DNA from: an uncultured Candidatus Udaeobacter sp.
GTDB taxonomy: Bacteria; Verrucomicrobiota; Verrucomicrobiia; Chthoniobacterales; UBA10450
Assembly: GCA_955652715.1 (NCBI GenBank)
Contig: CATPBS010000006.1
Span: forward strand, 1-11,032
Direction of reading: 5' to 3'
Length of the DNA stretch: 11,032 nucleotides
In this document: positions 4,729-11,032 of the stretch, piece after piece
Layout of the letters: each line of letters opens with the position of its first letter
Position numbering within the stretch: position 1 is the first letter of the stretch
Translations under genes and position numbers: made by a program
Notes under the pieces: model-generated
Told to the model about the DNA's origin: nothing
Databases searched by the model: none
Seen by the model: the letters and a program-made list of their open reading frames with translations, nothing else

Positions 4729-6375
4729 AGCGATCAGAACCTGGTCTGATTTGTCGATTGTGAAGTCCTCGAATGCTGCGCTCCGCGAGTGAGGGAGGTT
4801 GTCCTTTGAAGCGCGGCCGTTATATACCCTCACTGTTAATGGCGGAAGATCAGCGGCGGTTCGCTCAGTAGCTAACTGCACCCGGATGCTTCCATCCTGT
4901 GTGACTCTGGCGAACGATGTCGCGCGCCGCTTGCGAAACCACGAGACGCTTTGCGCCGCTGTGGCAAACCAGGGTGTCCTCGCGCGCAAGTCGTGGAGCA
5001 GAGTCACATACGGGTCGCCCCATAACCTTTCGGGCCCAAGACTCCGGTCATGCCAGTTAATGGTGAGGACACCGCCGAATCTTGTCGCGTTCTCGATCAA
5101 CGGCAGCATTGCAGCGCCAGCCTGCTCGTCGGACAAGTTCATGTACGACGGATAAAACAGCGCCGTGTCCATGATGTGCAATGGGAGTTCCAGTAAATGA
5201 TCGACGTTGGGATGTTTGAAGACTTGATTAGTTCCTGCGCGATATCCGATCGTTTCGTTGTAGCCAAACGTTGAGTCATAGGAGAAGCCGGCTTTCTCGA
5301 TCGTCAATGGCGCCTGCGAATTGAAGTAAAGCCAGTGCATCCGAACGCCGATCTCGACCGTTCCCGTGATCTCCTGGATGCGCTCGCGCTCATCACGACC
5401 CTTTGCGCTATCGCGCCACGCGTCGATGCCGTGGACAGCGATTTCGCTATTGGCGGAAAGCAGCTTCTTTAAGTCATCCGCAATATCGGCCGAAGCGTAG
5501 CGCGAGGCGCGGTTTGCTCTTGTTCGACCGTGAGAATCAACGCCCGCGTCCCCCTTTGTCGGAATAACAAAGAAGGTCGAGGCAAGATCCCTTTCCAGCT
5601 TCAGGTAGCGATCGAGCTGGTTCCAGAAGTCTTTCGCAAGTCCAGCGAACACCAGGGGCAGGGAAAGCGCTGCCTTCCAATTGACAGCTACCTGCCGAAG
5701 AGACCTCCTTCCTCGACAAAAGTTGATGACTGATCCAACCAGCGCTCGGTAAAGAAAACCAAACATCGTGCGGTCACACTTATGATAGCGCACGCGCGGG
5801 TGATCGACGTCATGAGTGAGGCACACTATAAAGCGATGTCCTGCGGGGACAGGAAGTATCTCGACGAAAGCCACTCCCTGGCTAACGATCAGCTCGCGGA
5901 GCAGGGAGATGTGGAGTTCCAGTGTGGGTATGCTAGCGAATTCTGCTGGTTGGCCCTTTGTTAAGAGGTGGTGGACTTCTTCAAACAAATCGAAGCCTAG
6001 ACGCACCACCGCTTGGGCGCCAGATACCATCGAGACAGCAGCGGCCGAGTTTGTTCCCTCGTGACAGAGGACCTTGTTGCCCTGGCCTTCGAAGAGAAGG
6101 CAGCTTCCATAAATTGGCATTCGTTCACCGTGAAAAGAAACGAAATCGTGTCCGTGAACGGACCACGTCTTTATTCCTCGGCATTGCTCGAATGCTTGCT
6201 GCTGCGAGCCATAAAGCAAAAGCAGCCTGGCGCTGTTCTCTGGAACCAGGCTGTTTGAGCAGAGTAGAACATCGTACCGGGTTCCCGGGCGGCAGAACTC
6301 CCAGGGCGTCTTAAACAACTCAAAGAACTCGACAATAGTGGAATGTTTAGTCCCATTGACAACAACACCGATCAT
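4723..6375 (-). CDS. Polysaccharide deacetylase-like (NodB/CE4-type fold) protein, 550 residues
   Basis: An N-terminal domain of about 175 residues, which I cannot name, precedes a TIM-barrel-like carbohydrate-esterase region. Visible motifs: LTHDVDHP (186-193), corresponding to the metal-binding aspartate motif of CE4 enzymes; EIAVHGIDAW (311-320) with His315; RMHWLYF (345-351); YDSTFGYNETIGYRAG (366-381); and TINWHDRSLG (438-447). The usual H-x-x-x-H is not present: the residue four after His315 is alanine, so the metal site is unusual or the activity altered. No signal peptide is evident, suggesting a cytoplasmic or peripheral role. Start ATG at 6375; only a weak GGA is near. Other members of this type occur in exopolysaccharide clusters; removal of acetyl groups from the glycan or its precursor is inferred from family only. 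Confidence 0.8.
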   Translation of the reverse strand: MIGVVVNGTKHSTIVEFFELFKTPWEFCRPGTRYDVLLCSNSLVPENSARLLLLYGSQQQAFEQCRGIKTWSVHGHDFVSFHGERMPIYGSCLLFEGQGNKVLCHEGTNSAAAVSMVSGAQAVVRLGFDLFEEVHHLLTKGQPAEFASIPTLELHISLLRELIVSQGVAFVEILPVPAGHRFIVCLTHDVDHPRVRYHKCDRTMFGFLYRALVGSVINFCRGRRSLRQVAVNWKAALSLPLVFAGLAKDFWNQLDRYLKLERDLASTFFVIPTKGDAGVDSHGRTRANRASRYASADIADDLKKLLSANSEIAVHGIDAWRDSAKGRDERERIQEITGTVEIGVRMHWLYFNSQAPLTIEKAGFSYDSTFGYNETIGYRAGTNQVFKHPNVDHLLELPLHIMDTALFYPSYMNLSDEQAGAAMLPLIENATRFGGVLTINWHDRSLGPERLWGDPYVTLLHDLRARTPWFATAAQSVSWFRKRRATSFARVTQDGSIRVQLATERTAADLPPLTVRVYNGRASKDNLPHSRSAAFEDFTIDKSDQVLIAA

Positions 6376-6426
6376 TTCCGAGCGAAGAGGGTTGATGGGA
6401 CCCCGCTTGGTAGATAGTCCCAGGCT

Positions 6427-6546
6427 CTAATGGATGTTCTTGCCCTTACTCTTTCTTTTGTGGTGCTCATCAGAACTGGGGTGTTGGAGCACGATCAGGA
6501 GGACGAGTAAGAGTAAGAGACAGAGAGCGTCCACAGTATTTGCCAT
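6427..6546 (-). CDS. Small single-pass membrane protein, 39 residues
   Basis: ATG at 6546-6544, TAG at 6429-6427. Residues 7-19 form a leucine-rich helix (ALCLLLLLVLLIV), followed by a short turn and a basic, hydrophilic tail (HHKRKSKGKNIH), giving an expected N-out/C-in topology by the positive-inside rule. The ATG lies four bases after the stop of the deacetylase-GT4 fusion, the spacing expected of a cotranslated partner. No homologue is recognised. The remaining bases up to the next start (6376-6426) show nothing else. Chance is the main alternative because the ORF is short, but the sharp hydrophobic/basic segmentation and tight spacing support it. Confidence 0.5.
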   Translation of the reverse strand: MANTVDALCLLLLLVLLIVLQHPSSDEHHKRKSKGKNIH

Positions 6547-6550
6547 CCGT

Positions 6551-8755
6551 CTAAAGAAGTTTGCCAATAGAATTCAGCAAGGTGAGCCGCTCGCGGCTCC
6601 ATGTATGCGAAAGGTAAACTGCCTGACCGCGCTTCACCGTTTCGGCCACTTCAACCGGATGAGAATAGGCGAATTCAATTTTTCGCGCGAGGTCGTCCGG
6701 ATTCCCGAGCTCGAAAAAGATCAGGTCATTGTCGCCGAAGTAGTCCTGAATGCCCTTTGTTTTGGGGGCAATCACCGGTTTCGCGAGTGCCAGGTATTCG
6801 AAGATGCGCGTGGGCGTATTGATCTCAGTAAAGATGTTGCGGTGGTTGGGGATAATCCCGAGGTCGCAATCCTTGATTGCCTCGACGATCTCTTTGAGAT
6901 TGCGAACGCCGAGGTAATCGACATTTCTGTCGAGTCCCCGTTGCTGGGCCCATTCCATCACTTTCTCGAAGAAGTCTGTTCGCTTACCGCAAACCCTCAG
7001 CCGAACAGATGGAATGTTTTTCCTCACCTTTTCCAGGGATTCCAAGGCCAGGTCGAAACCGTTCCGGCGAACTAACGAGCCGTGATAAAGAATCACAAAA
7101 GGCTTAGACCCATTGCCGTTTTTTACATGCACGCGGCAAACATCTCCGGACTGGAAGCGGAAGACCTCGTCATCAGGCGAATTGATTACGACTTTGATCT
7201 TATCCTGCTGACAACTGCGCGAAGAGTAGATCTTCTTGCATGCGAGATTCACGGTCAGCACGAGATCCGCGAAGTGGATACTCCACTTCTCCAGTCGCTT
7301 CAACACGAGCACGCTGAAGCTGTCCTCCGACAGCTTGAAGATCGTCTGCATCAGCTCGGGCATGGGATCATGCAAGTCCAAAATGACCTTTGCGCCGAGG
7401 AATTTCGGGATGATCGCACCGAAAACGAGGACGTCCGGCATGTTATGCACATGGACGAGATCGTACCGGCGAGTAAGTGATCTCGAGGCGAGGTAGAAAA
7501 ATGAGGTTAAGACAAACGCGGCATACTGGCCAATGTACCCGAGCTTGCCGCCACGATGGCGCTTCAACCGGACACGTGTGACGTTGATACGGCCGTAAGT
7601 CTCACGTGCCGGCTCACCATCGCCATCACGCAGGCAGATGAGGTCAATGTTAGCGCCCTGGGCTGCTAATGCCTCGGCCGCTCTTCTGGGCCGAGGATCC
7701 GCAGGATAGTGCGAGAAGAGCAGGACTGCGACGCGTCTGCCGCGCAGCCGGCGAATTTTCGGGGAGGCGAGATCGTCACATTTGCGGACGCTCGCTCTAG
7801 AGGAACGAATTTGGATGAAGTGTCCCGCTACTTCCTGCGGGAGAGCATGCCAGTATTCGCCTGCATACTTGGTTTTGACGTAAGTGAGGAACTCGCGGTA
7901 TAACGCAGCGGGATACTCCTTTGCCGTCTGCGGCGAACCGCCGAAAGACATGTAATCTGGGTGCGTATCGAGAAGGACCATCCCTCCATGCTCTGCGATC
8001 CAATCAAGCTTTTGCATCCAGATCTCCGGAGTGGTTTCGCGCAACAACAGGAACAGGGTTGAATCCTGCGGCAGAGTGTACGGAAGTTCGACGTAGCCGG
8101 GTTGGGCGCTAGCGGAGCGATTGGTGATTTGTGATTCGTGATTCGTACCCGGTTGAGGAACCCAGAAGGGAAAGATCGTGTGACGGCCCTCGGGCTGAGG
8201 CTCGAATGGATCCGTATCGAATGTCGATGCATCGTATGCAATCTTCAACTCGTGCAACCAGTCCAGCTTGTGCAACATGAACGCCGATCTAAATCCTACC
8301 GCTCCCCAGTCAGCGAGGTAGCGGTTAATGCTAACCGCTTTCCGCCTGAACTCCCTTTCGGATTGATAGAGCCGCCCGTCGTGTCGAAGATCGTGGATCC
8401 CTACCTCAAAGCCATTTTGCGCCAGTTCCTCTCTTAGTTCACGAGGATCCCGGTAGTCCCCTTCGGGAACAAAGTTGAATGAGGAGCGAAACCCGAACTC
8501 CAGGTCGAGCTGCATCAGCTCCCGGCACTTCCGCAAACCAACTGCACTTTCCACATCGTGCGTCAGCACAAGAGCGAATTTCTTGCCGTCGGGCCAGCCC
8601 GGCCAGTCTTCAGGCAGCTGTTCCGAGCCTGGCATGATCGGCCACACATTCGTGGCGCGCTCACGAGCACGCGCCGCGATGCGGCGCCGCACCCTCGTTC
8701 GGATGGGCCGCGGGATGAGCGGCTTTAGCCCGTAATAAATTCTATTGCGTAACAC
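6551..8755 (-). CDS. Fusion of polysaccharide deacetylase-like domain and GT4-like glycosyltransferase
   Basis: 734 residues starting at a GTG (8755-8753); I see no convincing Shine-Dalgarno. The first ~310 residues are a CE4-like domain: LTHDVES (64-70, Asp67), FNFVPEGDY (93-101), GIHDLRHDG (119-127) with the H-x-x-x-H pair His121/His125, YDASTFDTDPFEPQ (174-187), and LLDTHPDYM (261-269). Residues ~340-734 are a GT-B glycosyltransferase: VAVLLFSHYPADPRPRRAAEAL (342-363), DLVHVHNMPD (432-441), LDLHDPMPEL (459-468), LYHGSLVRRNG (556-566) and the donor-site segment TPTRIFEYLALAKPVIAP (647-664). The first glutamate of the classic E-x7-E is not at the usual spacing. Likely role: sugar addition from a nucleotide donor on the inner membrane surface, plus editing of acetyl groups on the same glycan. 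Residues 204-213 are encoded by a heptamer array, apparently an in-frame insertion between conserved blocks. Confidence 0.9.
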   Translation of the reverse strand: MLRNRIYYGLKPLIPRPIRTRVRRRIAARARERATNVWPIMPGSEQLPEDWPGWPDGKKFALVLTHDVESAVGLRKCRELMQLDLEFGFRSSFNFVPEGDYRDPRELREELAQNGFEVGIHDLRHDGRLYQSEREFRRKAVSINRYLADWGAVGFRSAFMLHKLDWLHELKIAYDASTFDTDPFEPQPEGRHTIFPFWVPQPGTNHESQITNRSASAQPGYVELPYTLPQDSTLFLLLRETTPEIWMQKLDWIAEHGGMVLLDTHPDYMSFGGSPQTAKEYPAALYREFLTYVKTKYAGEYWHALPQEVAGHFIQIRSSRASVRKCDDLASPKIRRLRGRRVAVLLFSHYPADPRPRRAAEALAAQGANIDLICLRDGDGEPARETYGRINVTRVRLKRHRGGKLGYIGQYAAFVLTSFFYLASRSLTRRYDLVHVHNMPDVLVFGAIIPKFLGAKVILDLHDPMPELMQTIFKLSEDSFSVLVLKRLEKWSIHFADLVLTVNLACKKIYSSRSCQQDKIKVVINSPDDEVFRFQSGDVCRVHVKNGNGSKPFVILYHGSLVRRNGFDLALESLEKVRKNIPSVRLRVCGKRTDFFEKVMEWAQQRGLDRNVDYLGVRNLKEIVEAIKDCDLGIIPNHRNIFTEINTPTRIFEYLALAKPVIAPKTKGIQDYFGDNDLIFFELGNPDDLARKIEFAYSHPVEVAETVKRGQAVYLSHTWSRERLTLLNSIGKLL
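8119..8146. repeat. 7-bp tandem array inside the deacetylase-GT4 coding region
   Basis: Four heptamers of the form GATTNGT in register (8119, 8126, 8133 and 8140; third and fourth identical). They encode residues 204-213 (TNHESQITNR) of the minus-strand fusion protein, in a loop between the conserved FPFWVPQ and GYVELPYTLPQ blocks. Twenty-eight bases is not a multiple of three, so flanking bases must have been gained or lost to keep the frame. Confidence 0.85.
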
Positions 8756-8869
8756 GAGGTATTGCGAGTTCGGCTGGTCGCGCTAAGAGACACTACAACC
8801 CTCCGAGGAACCAGGAGCGACCGCCTGCAAGAATTGCGACCACAGTGCAGCCGTTATGAATGCATTCGA

Positions 8870-10837
8870 TCAAGATTCAGCATCGAGCCACTTCGGAACG
8901 TAGGAACGCGCCTTGTTAACCACCACCGCAACATTGTCTCGCTCCGCGACCAACTTCCCGTAGCCGCGCTTTATAAGCTCGCGATTGTTTTTTTCCGCCT
9001 CGACCACGAGCAAAAGCTTGTCCATGAAAGCAGCCATCCCCGACGTGGGACTCGTCTGGCTTAGCGGAGGCATGTCGAAAATGATGTAGTCGAAGTCACT
9101 CGCTTTTAGATTTGGCATCATGTCGAAGAATTTTTTCAAGCCGAGCTGCGCCGGCCCAGTTTTGGGTGATCCCACGGTAGCCAGATAGAGATTATCCGCA
9201 GCCGAGGCGATCGCACTGTGTCGCTCGAGAGCTGCGTTAAGAGAATGCGCAGGCTTGCCCTTGAAGAACGGGTGAACGTCCTCGGGGCCCAGGTTTATAT
9301 CGACGAGAAGGACCTTACCGTCATTGGTTTCCGAAAGTGAGGCAGCGAGCCCGGCGGCGATGGTGGAAGCTCCCGCTGCTTCTGAAAAGGCGGCAATACC
9401 CACGAGCTTCGGTTTATGCGTCAAATGTTTGAGTTCGAAATAAAGACCGAGGCGATCCCGAATTGCTTCACAATACGGCCGGATGAAATGGCCGGCCTCC
9501 CAGGGCGCCAACTTAGAGTGGTGCGGTCTCGTTGCGAGTGCTCCCGGATTCGCCGTTGAATCATTCGGAGGCAAGGCCAAATGGCCGTTCCGGGCGGCGG
9601 AATACGGTATGGAGAGCATGAGCGGAATGTGCAACTGCGTCTCCAACTCGAGCGGCCGTCTAACGGTCCGGTTCAAGACCGATCCCCTTAACAACGCGAG
9701 CGCTATACCCAACGCTGCCCCTCCGCCAGCCAGTCCCATGGCAATCTTATCACGCTTTGTGGTTGCCAGAATGGGCGGGGAGGGCCGCTGGACGGCGCTA
9801 ATGTTGGGCATCTTGGAGGGGTCCAAAGCCTCGTCGATGCGCGCCTTTTCGAGCGTTGCCGCGAAATACTTGTAATTCGCTTCGTCTATCTCCCGCTTCC
9901 GCTCCAATTCTTCAATTTGCGGCCTCAGCTCCGAAAGCTGCTTCATTCTCTGCTGAATATCGTAAAGCCGGGACTTAAGTGTCTCGACTTTTGCCTGGAT
10001 ACCGGCAACACGAGCTCGTTCAGATACGGGGCTTTTTTCAGATAGCTGGCTTTTTGTTCTCCACGTCTTTGACTTGTTCTCCGCCACCTGTTTAACAAGC
10101 GCTTGGTGTTCGGCCAGCTCCGCCTCGGCGGCATTAAGCTCTTCCTGGGTTTTCGCCGCCTCGGTAGTAAGAGCCGTTGAGCCTTCTTTAAGCGAGACAA
10201 TCCCCGTCTTGTCCCTCAGCGACTTTAAGGCATCCTCCATTTGGTTTAAGCGCGTTCGAACCTGATCGGTTTGTTGGGTTACGAAATCGAAGGCACCAGC
10301 GGAGCGGTGCACTTCAAGATGCTTGATGAAATAACGACTCAACAGTTCCTGCAAAACGAGCGTCGCGATCTGCGGATCACGGTTCTTATAGGATACCAAA
10401 ATGATGTTGCTTCCCTTGTTAGAAATCACTTTCAAGCCCAAACTAATGCTGCGAGCCGCGTCACTTTCTGTTGCCGACGCTCCAGAAAGCGGCAGCAATC
10501 GTTTGAGACCGATCGCCTGGGCGACTTGCACGGCCAGATCCCAACTGGTCAGAATCTCCATTTCAGCGCCGATCACTTTATCCGTTGTGTCGTTCAACGC
10601 GGTCGCGGCTTTCTCTGCCTCGATCGGGTCGACGGCGCTCCTTTCCAAAACATAGCGCACCAGCAACTTGGCCTGGGACTCGTAGACAGGCGGATAGAGA
10701 AAATAAAACGCCGCCGCGGCGATGATGCCTACCACCGCGCAAAGCATGATCATTCGCTTGTGCTTGAACAAAGCGAAGAGGATGTTGCTCAGGTTCAGCC
10801 CGGAGTGTTGTTGCGTTTCCCGTCGGATTTCAGCCAT
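8870..10837 (-). CDS. Wzc/ExoP-like polysaccharide co-polymerase with degenerate BY-kinase domain
   Basis: 655 residues: cytoplasmic N-terminus; TM1 about 29-48; a periplasmic Wzz-type chain-length domain with a long coiled coil (about 185-330); the proline motif ISAVQRPSPP (346-355) before TM2 (about 366-383); then a P-loop domain. Canonical bacterial tyrosine kinases carry G-K-S/T in Walker A; here the segment reads SEAAGASTIA (485-494) with Ala490 in place of lysine. The A' motif is LLVDINLG (510-517) and Walker B YIIFDMPP (584-591). The C-terminus has one tyrosine (Tyr646) rather than a tyrosine cluster. It therefore looks like a structural co-polymerase with a pseudokinase controlling chain length and export. 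Start ATG at 10837 has AAAGG at a good distance, overlapping the upstream gene's stop. The 114 bases after its stop (8756-8869) show no gene. Confidence 0.93.
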   Translation of the reverse strand: MAEIRRETQQHSGLNLSNILFALFKHKRMIMLCAVVGIIAAAAFYFLYPPVYESQAKLLVRYVLERSAVDPIEAEKAATALNDTTDKVIGAEMEILTSWDLAVQVAQAIGLKRLLPLSGASATESDAARSISLGLKVISNKGSNIILVSYKNRDPQIATLVLQELLSRYFIKHLEVHRSAGAFDFVTQQTDQVRTRLNQMEDALKSLRDKTGIVSLKEGSTALTTEAAKTQEELNAAEAELAEHQALVKQVAENKSKTWRTKSQLSEKSPVSERARVAGIQAKVETLKSRLYDIQQRMKQLSELRPQIEELERKREIDEANYKYFAATLEKARIDEALDPSKMPNISAVQRPSPPILATTKRDKIAMGLAGGGAALGIALALLRGSVLNRTVRRPLELETQLHIPLMLSIPYSAARNGHLALPPNDSTANPGALATRPHHSKLAPWEAGHFIRPYCEAIRDRLGLYFELKHLTHKPKLVGIAAFSEAAGASTIAAGLAASLSETNDGKVLLVDINLGPEDVHPFFKGKPAHSLNAALERHSAIASAADNLYLATVGSPKTGPAQLGLKKFFDMMPNLKASDFDYIIFDMPPLSQTSPTSGMAAFMDKLLLVVEAEKNNRELIKRGYGKLVAERDNVAVVVNKARSYVPKWLDAES

Positions 10838-10847
10838 AGTCTAACCT

Positions 10848-11032
10848 TTAGTCGAGATGCGGGTAGATCATTGAGCCCGCCAGTCGGTTGAGGGCCAATG
10901 GCAACCTGCCAAAGATCCTTGTGTGGAACCCGGAGTCATGGGGGGCTGCAACTAAGCACTGCCGGCCCAATGGATCAACCCGGAAGTAACCGATTGTTTC
11001 TTCCTCCGTGCCCCACGAAAGCTTGAACCGTC
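10848..11032 (-). CDS. C-terminal end of a probable FemAB/CelD-like GNAT protein (runs off the right edge)
   Basis: About 61 codons, open across the whole edge and ending at TAA (10850-10848). The tail contains RFKLSWGTEEETIGYFRVD and ends with RLPLALNRLAGSMIYPHLD. The FKLSWG block and a final LP-x-x-x-N/R-L-x-G-x-x-Y-x-H-L helix recall the C-terminus of GNAT-type acetyltransferases (Acetyltransf_6/CelD, FemAB-like) found in exopolysaccharide and exosortase-associated clusters. The catalytic part is outside the window, so the assignment is tentative; that this frame is coding is well supported because the other two minus frames contain stops here. It lies ten bases before the co-polymerase gene, suggesting one transcript. 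Confidence 0.6.
   Translation of the reverse strand, partial: RFKLSWGTEEETIGYFRVDPLGRQCLVAAPHDSGFHTRIFGRLPLALNRLAGSMIYPHLD

Noticed and set aside
6482..6525. Period-6 purine repeat (GAGTAA units)
   Set aside because: Explained by the leucine codons of the small membrane protein's helix rather than by the 7/8-bp repeat families.
6434..7075. Plus-strand ORF of 213 codons
   Set aside because: Opposite the GT4 domain, whose donor-site motif is intact.
8756..8869. Extra small gene or terminator between co-polymerase and fusion gene
   Set aside because: No ORF with a plausible product and no strong hairpin with a T-run was found.
10271..10891. Plus-strand ORF of 206 codons
   Set aside because: Opposite the Wzz domain and TM1 of the co-polymerase; no signature of its own.

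Overview
The window is a stretch of an exopolysaccharide/surface-glycan gene cluster. Every well-supported gene lies on the minus strand, so transcription runs from high to low coordinates. No rRNA, tRNA, CRISPR array, transposase or phage gene is visible. The organism cannot be named from the sequence. The weak use of Shine-Dalgarno sites, the mixed-to-high GC, the polysaccharide deacetylase/GT4 content and especially the short tandem heptamer/octamer repeats beside a four-helix-bundle (S23/IVP family) gene are reminiscent of soil Verrucomicrobiota (Chthoniobacterales-like). That is an impression, not a demonstration.

Layout in transcription order. (1) 11032-10848: the C-terminal end of a probable FemAB/CelD-like GNAT protein. 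(2) 10837-8870: a Wzc/ExoP-type polysaccharide co-polymerase with a cytoplasmic BY-kinase-like domain whose Walker A lysine is replaced by alanine. (3) 8755-6551: a fusion of a polysaccharide-deacetylase-like domain with a GT4-like glycosyltransferase; a heptamer repeat array sits inside its coding region. (4) 6546-6427: a 39-residue single-pass membrane protein candidate. (5) 6375-4723: a second, 550-residue deacetylase-like protein. (6) 4611-3676 and 3672-3517: a locally AT-rich islet with a two-helix membrane protein of unknown function and a 51-residue charged helical protein. (7) 3422-2385, 2388-1927 and 1405-257: a Gfo/Idh/MocA oxidoreductase, a left-handed beta-helix acetyltransferase and a DegT-family PLP aminotransferase. 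These match the WbpB/WbpD/WbpE (WlbA/WlbB/WlbC) logic for a 3-amino/3-acetamido UDP-sugar. A four-helix-bundle gene (1867-1481), wedged between heptamer arrays, separates the acetyltransferase from the aminotransferase. (8) 184-1: the N-terminus of an NAD-binding sugar dehydrogenase-like protein.

Together the genes suggest this division of labour: the oxidoreductase, aminotransferase and acetyltransferase make a diacetamido-type nucleotide sugar; the GT4 domain adds sugars to a lipid carrier; the deacetylase-like proteins trim or edit the glycan; and the co-polymerase controls chain length and export. The most unusual content is the family of short tandem repeats: 7-bp arrays flanking the four-helix-bundle gene and invading one ORF, and an 8-bp array with a relic elsewhere. 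Several small genes squeezed between the large ones are also notable.
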